From the NCBI GenBank assembly GCA_037074705.1, contig CM073596.1, positions 11,898,501 through 11,962,500 of the forward strand: DNA of 64,000 nt, in the 5' to 3' direction. Numbering within the stretch: the first letter of the stretch is position 1; each line of letters starts with the position of its first letter. Positions 23,832-35,826 of the stretch are shown piece after piece. The notes under the pieces were generated by a model. It saw only the letters and a program-made list of their open reading frames with translations. It did not search any database and was not told the origin of the DNA. The DNA comes from Zhengitettix transpicula (taxonomy: Eukaryota; Arthropoda; Insecta; Orthoptera; Tetrigidae). A program made the position numbers and the translations under genes.

Positions 23832-24879
23832 AAAGAAATTCCAAAAACAGGGGGTGGCCCGAAAAAACCAATTTGGTACACCATAAAATTGTTGTAACAA
23901 GCACGACTGTTTCTACGTACTAAGAATTATGGTTACATAATTCAAATAGAGAAATAAACTGGTTGGGGGTAAGAATATTGGTAGAATAACCGAAGATGGC
24001 AGGAAAAAAGATTTCATAAAGAGACAAAATGTAGGGTTAATAAAACCGGGAGAGAAAAATTCTATAAGAAAAAGGGATTGAATAAATAACAGTATTAAAT
24101 TGTATTTTTTAATAGTAAAGTTTAACCGATGAATTAAATAGCAGATGTGGATATTGAAAATTTTTTTAACAGAAATTAGAATTATTTCAAATACTTTTTA
24201 GGATATTTAAAGTACACGCGATACATTATAAAATGAGACAAATTACTATATAATTTTGGAACACGTAAAAAATAAATTGCGTAATAACGATTATTATATT
24301 AAGTATGTTTCTAAAGTAAATAAATAAAATAACCAAATAAATAAATAAAATATATTTCATACTTGTAAAGCATAGGTTGCGGTTGTTAATCTGTGTGTTA
24401 AAAAATATTTAAATTTATTAGAATTTTAATAAAAAAATTTTAAAAAGTAATATAAAATTATTTCATTTATCCGGTCACGTTTGAATTATTTAAGAAAGTT
24501 CTCTGAATTTATTACCGTGTCACTTCAGTCTCGTAAATTAGGATTTATATCGGACGTAAGAGAAATAGTAGAAAAACCAGAATCTGAAGAAGGATTATAA
24601 ATAAAAAAACTAATTCAACAAATCAAAAAATAAAAAAAATAAAGAATTAAATAAGGAAAACAAATTACTCGGAAATAGACAAAGGCAGCTGTAAATAAAA
24701 TATAAAAATAACGAGGATTTGAGCAAATATACTTAAAGTAAAATAAATTTTTCTTAGACGAAATGAAATTTTGTTTCCCGAAGTTAATTATGGTTTTAGA
24801 AGAGTTTCTGATTTACGACGTCAGGCTGGAAGTGTTTTTGTATTGAGGAACCGGAGAAAGGAGCTATATTTTTTTAGAG

Positions 24880-24950
24880 AGCCGTAAACCGGACGGGAAT
24901 CAAACCTACGAACAAGAACACTCAGACACTGAGCCGCTACAAAATGAAGG
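24880..24950 (-). mobile_element. tRNA-like (SINE head) sequence
   Basis: On the minus strand GGCTCAGTGTCTGAG (A box-like, plus 24,921-24,935) precedes GGTTTGATTCC (B box-like, plus 24,896-24,906) at tRNA spacing. No clear cloverleaf acceptor stem is visible. Confidence 0.45.
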
Positions 24951-25099
24951 TGGATATAGACGATTAAACACCAAGAAGCCAAAACAGGATAAAGAATGTT
25001 ACAACGTTAAGTTACATAATCTTGAGAACTCGATCTCCGGCTGCACGGCGCAACACACGTGCGAAGCACAACGAAACTAAAGAATCGCCGTGGAGAAGT

Positions 25100-25374
25100 G
25101 ACCAGAGTAGTCAAAATCCAATTTTTTAATGTAAAATTAATTGAGTGGGCTGGACGTGGGGTGAAAATGTTCAAACAGACGAAAACGGCTGATATTTGAG
25201 TCGGTTAAATATTTTTTATAATATTTTATCAAAGAGATTGATTGTGTTTCTACCGATGTTTGCTTGTGTATAATTTCAACTCCTTTCGGCATGGGAGGGG
25301 AGCCCACTTAGGGGTGGGGGTAGAGAGGCGTTAAAGGAAAATAACGCGAAAACAACCGAAATTCGAGTCAAACT
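25100..25374 (+). mobile_element. Helitron-like fragment, one module
   Basis: Very similar to 22,430-22,680 (GAGTGGGCTGGACG, TTTGAGTCGGTTAAATATT, AATAACGCGAAAACAACCGA). It stops abruptly at GAGTCAAAC, where unrelated LTR-side sequence begins. Confidence 0.7.
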
Positions 25375-25381
25375 GGAGTTT

Positions 25382-25459
25382 TTATAGAACACTAATTTCA
25401 TTGACTGGCCATGGCACTGACTTTATTATCTTCTCACCCTCCAACACTTTAGGCGCCAT
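25382..25459 (-). other. 25-codon ORF next to a putative LTR
   Basis: ATGGCGCC... encodes 25 residues starting MAPKVLEGEK and then stops. It lies just inside the putative LTR at 25,473-25,842 and before the Helitron-like junction. It could be the start of a gag-like or host reading frame, or chance. I do not recognise it. Confidence 0.15.
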
Positions 25460-25472
25460 TCTACTTTGCTGT

Positions 25473-25842
25473 TGTACGTATTATCACATTCAGTTTTGCT
25501 GTAGAAAATCTTTAATAAAAAATATATGATGATATTCAACCCATACTTTGCTGAATTCGACCGCCACAGACTCTCGTCATGCTCCCAGAACACACATGAC
25601 TGAATATTTATCACAACGTACTGCACTGTACGTCTCCCAAACACACACACACTCTACTATCTGGCTATCTATGTTCTCCGCTAAAGTTCTGAGCTTCTTA
25701 TATACCTCTTTGACAACACACCGGAGTCTGAGCATTCACGCGCCAAACAATGCTGTTCTTTACAACGCTCTGACGTTACGCCGCCAGTAATTAAATAAAT
25801 AATTTAAATGAAACATTTCATTACACATTTGTAATCTCTACA
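25473..25842 (-). mobile_element. Possible LTR (minus strand)
   Basis: Read on the minus strand it begins TGTAGAGATTACAAATG and ends ...ATACGTACA (TG...CA). A TATA box (GGTATATAAGAAGC, about 25,693-25,706) lies inside, with ATTAAAG as a weak polyadenylation-like signal downstream. Fifteen or so bases past the end is TGGCGCC, reminiscent of some primer binding sites. No second LTR or target duplication was found. A TATA-type host promoter is the alternative. Confidence 0.35.
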
Positions 25843-28042
25843 ATATATAGTAGCATATACAAAAATATAATGGCTGTGGCACATAATTTGATGATAGTGG
25901 ATTAATAGAGGTAGGTCTGAGTCGGTCTGAGAGACCACTAAAAAAGGTGGTTGGAGGATCTGTGGAAAGGACTCGAGAGAAATGAAAGTGGGAAGGTGGA
26001 GAAGGAAAGCAGGGGACAGAGGGGGAATGGGATCTCAGAGGGCCGTAGATACCGCGAGTACGTTTTTCGCTAAGGAGTGTTGATACTCGTGCTGAACCTC
26101 CTTTTTTCCGTGAGGACCGAACAGACTTTTTTTTTAATTGATCGCAACGTAGGATTCTTTCTTTCGTCCTCGTGATGATAGACAGTGGAACAGCCGATGC
26201 CAGGGGTGATAACCGACGAGCAATCTTGCCCGACGGCCGTTTCGGCGTGTCGAGCGGGTCAGTCTCGCTCCAAGGCCGCGGATGACGTCACGGAGCTGCA
26301 CTTGGCGTGTGTTTACCACGGAGGAACCAAGGCCGTCGCAAGCTGCATGTGTACGTGACGTTCACCTGCGAGAGCAAGGACACGCTTCCCTTACCGTACC
26401 AATGACATGTGTCCTGGCAACCGCGCTTCCTTAAAATCAGAGAAAAGGTCCTCTTCAAGTACTCCTTAATGGAACTCAGTCCTATTGGATATTAACCAAA
26501 TCGCTTTACGATTCTGAACTCTCCCCTTCTGACGGCAGAGAATATTTTTGGGGTGATAAGAAGAGAGGTAGCTAAATACAGACAAATGTAGAAAAATCGC
26601 AAGAGCCTAGAGAGACAAAACTGCACAATTCGTTTTACAAAACTCAAAAGCGAAGGAAACTCAATGATAATGGGAAACTGGAACGTTTTCCGTAACAATA
26701 AGAGATCGTTGAGTTTAATAGTTATCTGTTTGTACATAATTGCTGTGATGATTGATTTAATGTGAAGCATCTCTCATTGTATCTGGTGTCAATGTCACAG
26801 ATATTAGGATTTTTTCCAATCAAATGTTTGTTTAGAATTGATTATATGTTTGGAGACTGCACATTTTCTTTGATATTGGACATATGTTGTATGATCGTTT
26901 TGTTCGCCCTATGTAGCAGGAATTACAATTAGAGCAAGAGATTTTGTAAACAACACAATATTTGCTGTAGGTGTCAAGTGGGTCCTTGTGGTTTATAATC
27001 AAGCGGGCTAATTCCTTGACTCATTGATATTTGTAATCGACGGTAGGGATACATTTAAAAATAATTTATTTCATATTATTACTGAGGATAAAAAAACAGT
27101 TAAAAATTATAAATTTGTTTAATACGTTTGACTCCTAATGTGAACCCCTCATCAGGTTTACAATAAAGTTATTGAGTATGTTATAAATGTTCAAAGATAT
27201 TTACTGATAGTCAAAGATTATGCAAAAATGGGGATGAAATGATTGATAAATAGTACAATTTAAAATAAATCAATTCCAACGTTTTTATATTATTTATCTG
27301 TTATTTAATTCCTTTCTATAAACTTTGACAATCAGATTTTTGTATATTTAATTCAATATAAAATTTTTTATTGTAGTCCTTATGAGGGTCCACGTTAAGA
27401 CCAAACCTCGATGATAATTTAAATTAAAATTTTTAACGGTTTGTTTTGGCCTCATTAATAATTTTAACTGTCTTTTTCTTTCATTTAATACAAAGAAAGT
27501 AAATAGAAAATAGCTTAAATGGTATTTATATTATTACAAAAATAAATGGTGAAGAATGTTAAAAAAAATTGTGGAATTTGTGGTAAGTTAATTTAATGGT
27601 AATGCTTTCTTTATTATGATGTTGAGGTTGTCTCAAACTGAAATTTTAATATTCTACCTGAATAGATAGGTTTACTGGTTCCAATTAATAAAAAATAATT
27701 GAAGTTTAAAGAAAGTAAAATGAGTTATTTTCTTCGGATTCAAAAGTGAATTTTTAAATTGGAATGTTGACTATTAAAAACATCCAATTAATTTGTTTTT
27801 TAGAATCAAACGAAAAATCATAGACTACATATCTAGAAAAGGATGTAATCGGTTCCTCGTTGTGACTTAAAAACAATCTAACCTGTTTATTGTTCACATA
27901 AAAATAATTTTGTCTCAACTGTGGTCGTTTAAAAATAAATTTTATTTTATGAGCCTTGAAATTGTTGTACGTTTCCGACGAAGGCAGCTGAAAATATAAA
28001 AAATAAAAGGATGAAACGCTAGTATTTTTAATTATAAAATAG
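25843..28042. other. No gene seen; CpG-rich patch at 26.0-26.45 kb
   Basis: 26,030-26,430 is CpG-rich and holds a perfect TGACGTCA at 26,283-26,290. It may be regulatory. The rest, to 28,042, is AT-rich and without a supportable ORF. Confidence 0.4.
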
Positions 28043-28395
28043 TAAAGTGTCCGGCGTTGCCCGGGTTGTCATAACTGAAGTCAGCGAAATACGTATTTTA
28101 CTCCAACTTCGTTTTTTCGGTTATTTTTACGTAATACCCTTCTACCCCCACCCCTAAGGGTGCTCCCCTCTCATGGTGGCAGGGGCTGAAATTATACATA
28201 AACAACGGTAGAAATACTGTAAACATTATTGATCCCGTAAAATATTTATCCGTCGCAAGTATCGGTCGTTTGAGCGTGTTTCAAAATTTCCATCCCCAGT
28301 GTTTACGTTTCTAAATGAAAACGTGTACGAAATTTGGTCAGATTTTCTCCACGGGTATAGATTTTTATGCACTGCTTTATTTATTAGATATTGTA
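28043..28395 (-). mobile_element. Short Helitron-like copy, one module
   Basis: On the minus strand it ends with the family hairpin CCCGGGCAACGCCGGACAC (decayed CTAG follows). A single core module precedes it, and the 5' part has CGTGTACG near 28,322. It shows that the minimal element has one module. Confidence 0.7.
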
Positions 28396-29940
28396 TATGT
28401 AACTATCTCTGGATAATTTTAAAAAATTGAATAATTTTTATTATGGGATTCTATGTGAGACACAAAAGCAATAGCTTCGAATAATAAAACCGTCTCGAGT
28501 CCAGGAGTGTTTTCATATCCGTATATTCTCTGAAGAATATCCGAGAAGAGTTTATTTATCATTCGTTTCCCTTTATATTATTTTACTTTAACAGTCGAAC
28601 AATAAACGCCTCTGTTTTCTGCCAAGTCGAAAACGTACAACAATTTCAAGACTCGTGAAATAAAATTTATTTTAAATCGACCACAGCTGAGTCAAAATTA
28701 TTGTTTTAAAAATGTATTTTGGTCAAACATCAGCTGGTTTCTGCATTCTACTAAACATTGTTTTATAAATAACCTTTATTATTTACCTACTGCATGTAAC
28801 CCAACCCTATGGTGGTTTTGAGTCTTCTAACTTTGTTTTCCACCTTCATTTTACTTTTTTCCAGTCAGCTTTTTCTTAGAACTGGCCCGCGTTGTGGATT
28901 CCTTAGATAATAATCATGCTGTCGTTAGTTTTAGGTTCGTGTAGTTGACTGATATACGAAGATAGTCCTTGAGTTGCCCCTGGAGACAAAGGCTGACCTT
29001 CCTGTCCTAGTAACACCTCTCCTTCCATTTGGCCAGATAGCGAAGGTTCTTAACCTGAAGAGATAAGGGCAACCTTCGCATGAAGAAAAAAGGACTAGTA
29101 AGCGCCTTTCCAGAAATAGAATCACCTACGTACGAGCACTTCCGCTTCCAGGCTCGTTAAAACACGGCGGAGTCCTTTGCTGGTTCACCTACATTGAAAA
29201 ATGGAATGATTGATCTGTTATCAAGAAGAATTTTTGACCTTTCTAAGCTGATATCTGTTTGGAAAACACGCCGAGGTGTTGACCTGATCGCGTAACGAAA
29301 ACCCGACGATTCAAAAAGAAGAGGGTATCAGTGAGTTTCGTCATCCACGGTCAGAACAACAGAAGAGCGACAGATAATTAAAAAAAAAATTCCCCCCCAA
29401 GGTGATGAGAACATCTTGTTTTGTCCTAATTTCTCCAATGTCACGTTGGAATCTCCGGCCAAGAGGTCACATGAGATAAACTCTCCAAATTCCCCTGTCA
29501 GTAGGCTTTCTTTTTTCCTTCTTCTACTGCAGTCGTCCACCAGTCATGTGACTCATTGTGCAACGATGTGGACCGCGGGACTCTTCTTCCATCAGCTCTA
29601 TTTGTGGGGAGAGGGATTCCTGCAGCGGATAACCGAAATATTATTTTTGGAAAATTCTCAACTGTGCCTTAGGAACCGACTATTCTCTACTGGAAAACAA
29701 ATGGGTTCAGATCCGAACACGTTTGATTGCTCAACTCTTCCAGAATACCTCAGAGGTACAGGTAAAATGTCCAGAACACATGTCTGGATAATAAGTCTGG
29801 TCCAAAAGCAAAGGTTACTCTGACTTATGACCGAGTAAAACTGAATTTTGAAGCCCGGGAGCGGTTCCTCCATGGAAGAAATAATTTACTTCCATAAAAG
29901 TGTAATAGAAATAGCGGTGAAGGCACACGGAGAAGTATTA
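28396..29940. other. No gene seen
   Basis: AT-rich to about 28,850, then mixed composition. A 135-codon ORF at 29,416-29,823 and overlapping minus-strand ORFs show no recognisable domain or membrane plan. Confidence 0.45.
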
Positions 29941-30657
29941 AGGCCCGTTACATACACGGCGGTTTATATCTCGGAGGCAAAATTATCGCTGCAGCTCAAA
30001 GAAATCGGGAGCATTATTATCGTGGCGGTAAAATTATCGTCAACTATTATCAGTTGACAGTTCTGTGAACAGTGTAGTTCGAAATGAGCAGAGAGCAGAT
30101 TCAAGCATTACTGTTATTTCGTCGGCGAATGAAGATGAGAAAACAATATCGATAAATTTGGGTTCATCCAATTAATGAAAGAAGGGAGGAGGTTGGAGCT
30201 TTCTACACGCTGTTTTGAAGAGTTGAGGCAGGATGACGCGAAATATGTTCAGGGTTTTATCTCATAACACAGCTCTTTCTTCAATTATTGAAATTAGTAT
30301 TTAATTATTCATATTGGAAATATGAAAAAAAGTACACGAAAGATAGGATGGAAAAAAATTAACCTTTCCATACGAAAATTCAAATCAAGAATAAAAATAA
30401 CTCCAGCGGTAGAAAAACCACCCTGTGTGGAAACATGCATTGGGTTTCGTAGGCCACTAGGCGCAATTGGCGATAAATTTATCGCTGATCGCTGGGAGCA
30501 TCGAGTGCCTGCCACATCTGTCTTCCACGACAATTTTATCGCTACGCGATTATTTACCGTCCAGCGTGCAAACTCTCATTCACTTCAACAAACTAATGCG
30601 GTTTCGGTGACAGCGATAAATTATTTCATCGATAATAATCAGCTGTGTATGTAACGG
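29941..30657 (+). mobile_element. Internally deleted PIF/Harbinger element
   Basis: Terminal inverted repeats: left AGGCCCGTTACATACACGGC, right (minus) begins at 30,657 CCCGTTACATACACAGC. TTA precedes the left end and TAA follows near the right end, close to the 3-bp TWA duplications of PIF/Harbinger. Subterminal motifs TTATCGC / GCGATAA recur, including a perfect 16-bp palindrome GCGATAAATTTATCGC at 30,470-30,485. The interior keeps only the start of a transposase. Confidence 0.65.
30084..30267 (+). pseudogene. PIF/Harbinger transposase N-terminal relic
   Basis: From ATG at 30,084 the frame reads MSREQIQALLLFRRR, a basic stretch, a TAA stop at codon 24, then IWVHPINERREEVGAFYTLF. A shift to another frame then gives EELRQDDAKYVQGF. 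The arginine/lysine run followed by W-V-H-P-I-N and a leucine/arginine helix is typical of the N-terminus of PIF/Harbinger nuclease-type transposases. The DDE catalytic part, expected downstream, is missing. With a stop, a frameshift and a large deletion it cannot be active. It sits inside the matching inverted repeats, which supports the assignment. Confidence 0.6.
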
Positions 30658-31594
30658 GAATAATATTTATTGGCGCTATTGTGCGGTTAAAATTTCGAAG
30701 ACACTTGTAAAGATGAGCTGTTGCCAGAGGGGAACTTTGAAACTGGAAAATCAGAAGAGTACACATGATTGTGTGGCAACGCTGCATTATCCCGCCCTCC
30801 TTATATTTTCAGCGTTCTGATTGTTGGATGAAACTTCTGCAAAGAAAATTGGTTTAATTTTTATTTTTAACATCGATTTTTTTACCCAGCCGCGTTAAGT
30901 TTTTTTAAAAAATTTCGGAGGTTATAGTAAGTCGAATAAAAGTATAATGAAATACGTCTGAACTTGACCAGGACATTCGATATTCTTTGTGGCGCGAAAG
31001 GACTGTAAAGGCCTCTAGGTACATGACAATCATAGATAATACTAGGACTATGACTCCTGTATTCTTTAACGTATCGCTTTATTCTACTACTAAAACCAAT
31101 ATATATTATTGAAAATAAATGCTTTGTGGCATGCTTTTAATTCAGGGATTTAACGTCATTGAAATAAGTTCCAACGACTATTAAAAGATTCCCGTTTTTA
31201 CCAGTTGACTGAAACTTTTAAACTCTTGTGCGAAAGTGTCGAAGTCACAAATCGCGGAGCGTCACTTACACGTGTGGATTAAGAAAGAGAGAGAAGAGAC
31301 GGATGTGAGCATTTAACACGCCGGTCTCGTGCGCAGATTTGACAGGAAATGTCCTCGAAGGTTGCCGGGAAGTCGTAATTATTTTTGGATAGTTCATGGT
31401 CAACGTGTTTTTTCGCCATGCCAAAAAAAATCCCTCAACTTCAATGTATCTTTCCAAAATAAATTCAATCTGGGCTTTAAAAATCATGGAAAATATTGCT
31501 ATTTAATTTTTTTACTTGGTAATATTCAATGAATATGTAAAGTCATGTATAATTATATTAATTATTTGTTGATGCTGAAAGATCTGGTGGTGGA
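30658..31594. other. No gene seen
   Basis: Mixed-composition DNA. ORFs of 67-73 codons overlap on both strands at 31,266-31,532 and have no recognisable domain. Confidence 0.5.
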
Positions 31595-31710
31595 GAGGAC
31601 ACAAATTATTTCTACAAACGCTCATGAACCATTCAGGAGACATATTACGCGTCTGTGGTCCAGAGCGGATTAATCCGGCAGATGGTGATCATTCCGATGA
31701 TGGACTTTGT
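31595..31710 (+). repeat. ~116-bp duplication, copy 1
   Basis: GAGGACACAAATTATTTCTA through CATTCCGATGATGGACTTTG. It recurs at 32,836-32,951 with about seven differences. Confidence 0.85.
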
Positions 31711-31758
31711 TACATATTAATATTTTCCAATTAATTGCGGGAGGGGGGGGGATCGATT

Positions 31759-32064
31759 TTATGAGATTGAGTGGGCCGCCTGTGGAATCTTAAAGTCTCG
31801 TTTATCCGACAAGAGAAGATGGCAACCGATGGATGAGTGAACGGATCATCCCAGATTTGGAGAAGGAAAATTGATGAAACTGGCTATCAACATTTTTAAA
31901 AACATTATCGAGCGCCTGTGGAACATTCAATGACTGTCCGCAAGTCTTGTTTATGAGAGGGAAATACATATGGCCGCCTACGGAAGAATGATTGGATCAT
32001 CCGAGGAAGGGAACGAATTTGGAGAAGGAAATTTGATAGAACTGGTTATAAATATTTTTAAAAA
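31759..32064 (+). repeat. Degenerate ~150-bp tandem duplication
   Basis: CCGCCTGTGGAA...TTTGGAGAAGGAAAATTGAT...AACTGGCTATCAACATTTTTAAAAAC is followed by a diverged second version (GCGCCTGTGGAA..., GGAGAAGGAAATTTGAT, ACTGGTTATAAATATTTTT). It lies between the two copies of the 116-bp duplication. Confidence 0.65.
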
Positions 32065-32473
32065 CTTGGAAAAGAATTGGTGGTGATAGTATAAAGTTCT
32101 GATTTAACAACGGTGTGATCTGTTTCGTCAATCGTAGGAACTTGATGACGTCGTTGATCCAGCCGACCAGTTTGACTTCGACATCCTCATCCGTTTAATC
32201 ATTTTTTTTTTTCATTTTCATTATTAGTCTCCGCCCTTCTCGACCTTTTTCTGTACGTAATGCTGGTGATTTTCTATTTCACCCCCGCATCCCCCTCTCC
32301 CTGACGGAGAGAACCGTTTTTTGGACCATCCAACGAGGATGCTTCTCCTAACTGTACTTTCTTTTCAATGGCTTAGCGAAATTTACAGGTGCACGCAAAA
32401 CATTCTGCTGTACCTCCCTCGAGGGTGTGAGGTTAAAAAAACCTTCTCATCCCCCGCGATCCAGGTAGACAGA

Positions 32474-32508
<35 letters not shown>

Positions 32509-32835
32509 ATCCCGCCTCTGTATCAAATTCCCCTCCCCCAACATTCAGCAAAATTTCTCTTCCGCGCGAACACAACAAAGTCCTCCCTGGCAGGTGAAAG
32601 CTCATCCCACCACCAGACAAAGAGGCCTCAAGCTTCTCTCTTTCACCACTCCTTTTTTTTGTAGTTGGCAACATTTCTTTGACTTTGAGAAGGGTTGCCA
32701 TTTCTAATCGCAGGGAAGGGACGGTTGAAGATGGATCTTCAAAACGCCCTTCCAAAGCTTTTTTGTTTTGTTTCGCAGATGCTTCTTGGATGCATCAAGA
32801 CAATTTGGACATGCGCCTACTAACTTCATCCCTGC
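32065..32835. other. GC-richer stretch, no certain gene
   Basis: Less AT-rich. It holds a (GA)n run at 32,478-32,505 and several overlapping short ORFs. A 159-codon ORF begins at 32,679 and continues over the second 116-bp duplicate. It has no recognisable domain. Confidence 0.4.
32478..32505 (+). repeat. (GA)n microsatellite
   Basis: Thirteen to fourteen GA dinucleotides. Confidence 0.9.
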
Positions 32836-32951
32836 GAGGACACAAATTATTTCTACAAACGCTCATGAACCACTCAGGAGACATATTACGCTTCTGTGGT
32901 CCAGAGCGGACTAATCCACCAGAAGGTGATCATTCCGATGATGGACTTTGC
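32836..32951 (+). repeat. ~116-bp duplication, copy 2
   Basis: Second copy, 1,241 bp downstream in the same orientation. In the ORF frame the differences include both silent and amino-acid changes, so there is no sign of strong protein constraint. Confidence 0.85.
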
Positions 32952-33611
32952 TATACTGTGATCGCTGAATCTTCCTTCACTCAGTTAAATAAGTATGAAT
33001 ATCTGAGAATCTGGCAAACCAAACAAATGAGCCTGTCTTCTTGTTTCTTGATCAGTATAAAGAAAATATTTGCAACAAAAATTTTCTTTCGTGGCAGAGA
33101 AACCTGTTTTCATATACCAAGAGGGTATTTTATGTGTTTCGAAGAATTAAATCCTTAATATCCTAAATTGCCGATTATTTCAACATCACATTTGCTTCAG
33201 TAGAATATATTCTTTCCCAACAGAATCCTCCCAAGAGTATTTCGACTTAATGTCAGAGTTGAAATTCCGTGAGCAGAGAAACACGTAAAAGGGGGGTCCC
33301 AGGGTCCAACTAAATTCACGACAACATTTCTTGGATATGGTTGGAGGTTTTTTTTATGTTACGGTTGCACAATGCCAAAGATGCAAATCCGGCTGCAACT
33401 CCCGAATACTAACCCGCAAGGTCCTTGCTTTCGGTCAAGATCGAGGACCGGATACATGAAAAAAAAAATCTAAACTGAGAACCAGAAAAGCGTTGAAACG
33501 TTTTAACATCAGTTTCTGCATATCAGTAATATTTTTCAATTTAAAATAGTATAAAAGATTGTATTAAAAATTTAATTTTTAAGAACTTTTAAACATTTTT
33601 TAAATGGGTGT
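32952..33611. other. No gene seen
   Basis: The tail of the 159-codon ORF ends at 33,158. AT-rich DNA follows. Confidence 0.5.
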
Positions 33612-34010
33612 TAATTATTGAAAATTTCAACATATGCATGTACTGATGACTTTAAACACTATGACCACCAGAGTAGGAGCGTTCTGGTCCACCTTCAAAA
33701 CGCAATGTGGCGTGGATTCGGCCAGGCCTTGGTAGTTTTTCTCAGAGTGTCTGGCAACATATATCTTCCTCGTACAGATCACGGAATTCCTCGTAAATTA
33801 CGACGTCGTTGGTTTATTTGCGGGCGCTGTACACGACGTCCCAGATGTGTTCCATCTGGCTGAAATCTGGCGAATTTGGTGGTAGAGACATTAACGTGAA
33901 TTATTTTCCACGCTCCTCAAACCAGTGTACCACGATTCAGCACCTGTGTCTTGGATAGTTATTCTGCTGTAAAATATCAATCAAGAATGGACGATCAACG
34001 GTGTGCTCAG
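33612..34010 (-). pseudogene. Tc1-like transposase C-terminal relic
   Basis: Reading the minus strand, one frame gives QQNNYPRH, then WFEERGK, a stop, and PPNSPDFSQMEHIWDVV (codons at about 33,833-33,883). A stop and a decayed helix-rich tail containing YEEFRDLYEED follow. The PPNSPD...EH.WD block is the signature around the last acidic catalytic residue of Tc1-like (DD34E) transposases. Here that E is kept, but the preceding catalytic Asp block reads QQNN in place of Q/H-D-N. Several stops and the missing N-terminal half make it a dead fragment. No inverted repeats were found around it. Confidence 0.65.
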
Positions 34011-35405
34011 GAAGACTTGTACTCTACCACAGCAGATTATCTTGCTTTACACAGAGGACAACCCTCCAACCTCCTCGTCTAACATATTGTCGCCTCGTGG
34101 CTTTTCTATCTCCCACGACGGTAGCACGCGGACAGCCGACCAGCTTTGCAGGTTCCGAGATTCTTTTATAAGCCACTTATGTCACTAGAATTCCCAGTTT
34201 CGACGCGTAGTGTCGCTAGAATGTTTCCTAATTCCTATTTTCCACCCCTTTTATTATTTCCCTTACCGCGTCACGTGGTCGCAACGTCACCAACTCGTGA
34301 GTCAGTGTGTCTTGTTTTAATATTTGTTGGTGGATCACTGCACCAGAAAAATAATTTATTTTCCAAAGAGTACATTTATCACATACTATAATATCTGGTT
34401 TCGTATTATTATCTTCAAGATGTAGAGTAAACAGGGAAAATAAGAAAAAAGCTCTTATTAAATTCCCTGTAAATTGTTTCCTCGAAGCAGTTTATTAACA
34501 GTCCACCGCACGGGCGAGCGTTGCCAGTTATGGTAATAGGGATCTATCCACGAAGTGACTAGAGGATTCTTGGTACTCTCATTCTGTATGTGTGTGTGTG
34601 CTGTTACTATTCTTGGAACTATGTATGGGGGAAATTCTCAGTTAGATAATAATGTACCTTTCCTTTTCATTTTGCTTTCAGGGGAACCGCAAACTGGCAG
34701 GATTTTCCGGCTTTGGGTCATTCGCACTGACGAGGTCAAGTTCATGGGCGATGTCCGTCGAAGAACTTCAGACATTTCCTGTTATTTAATTCAGTGACTA
34801 CAGTGGGGGACTCACTAACCTCCATTCATGAACATCTTTCACATACTTCACAGTCACGTACGTCTTAGTTACCCGCTGCACACATCTTTCTTATTCCCCG
34901 GTTTACCTGACGACGGCGATGATGATGTTGCGGAAACGCTGCGTTCTCACAAAGAATTGACCCGAGAATCATTTATTAAATCCACACACGTGCAAAAGTT
35001 AGGTTAACTCTATTTACACTGTGTTTTTGACCCTTGTGTTATCTTTCTCACATCATCGAGCTGCTATTGCAATTATTTATTTCGTTACATGGACGATTTG
35101 ACTCCTGGATGTTTTTATGGTTATTCTACGGTTCGCAGTTTAAATTTTAATACTAATTAAATCGGCAAGTCGTCAAGACAGCTCCACAGGTTGGCTTGCC
35201 AATGTTTTTTTCTATTCATTTCCGTTCTACGTTCCTCTGATTCTGTCCTTATTATATCTCCTTCCATCTTTTTTTCCTGTTAGAATTCCTACGGCGCCGA
35301 TATTTCCGCCACGAGTCTCCAACCCATAATGATACTCTTTCCTTTTTTGCGGACCTTGGGATTCCACTTTGCTTCGTCAACCCCTTATACCTGTTGCCGA
35401 GGATT

Positions 35406-35441
<36 letters not shown>

Positions 35442-35826
35442 TTGGCCGATAACCCCATCATCCACTAGAGGGTTCCCTAGTCATTAATATCACGCCCCTT
35501 TCCATCCAGCGGGGTGCTTGGCCTATCCCAAGGTTGCTTTGGGTCACCACACAAAAGAAAAGCTTAAAAGTCCTCCTCGCAAAAAGTCATTGGGTGGAAG
35601 GTGCGCGAAAAATTTGGATCAGGTCAAGCTCCGGGGTGTTTGTGGCCTCGAGACTCGCACCCTGATCAGTTTGGTGATTATATGATCTCAAGTTAACTGG
35701 GAGTGAAACTAGAATAATATATACATATATATATATATATTATAATAAACAATAATTGAGCTTTATTTAATTTAAAGAATCTGAAGAATTTAATGAATTT
35801 GAAGCGCCATTTAGGTAATAATTAAA
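34011..35826. other. No gene seen
   Basis: Mixed composition with (GT)n near 34,588 and (CA)n at 35,408-35,438. ORFs of up to 81 codons show no domain. A weak GACGAAAC-type motif lies near 34,905-34,955. Confidence 0.45.
35408..35438 (+). repeat. (CA)n microsatellite
   Basis: About fifteen CA dinucleotides. Confidence 0.9.

Larger units (their letters stand above)
22939..24879. other. AT-rich DNA with a short duplication, no gene seen
   Basis: AT-rich. Includes the duplicated block described separately at 23,173 and 23,776. The 100-codon ORF at 23,621-23,923 spans one duplicate and shows no domain. Confidence 0.5.

Noticed and set aside
29416..29823. 135-codon ORF on plus
   Set aside because: No domain and a hydrophobic stretch from a CT-rich patch; antisense ORFs of similar quality exist.
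32679..33158. 159-codon ORF on plus
   Set aside because: No recognisable domain, covers a duplicated 116-bp block whose two copies differ at both silent and amino-acid sites, and is overlapped by an antisense ORF. Not supportable as a gene.
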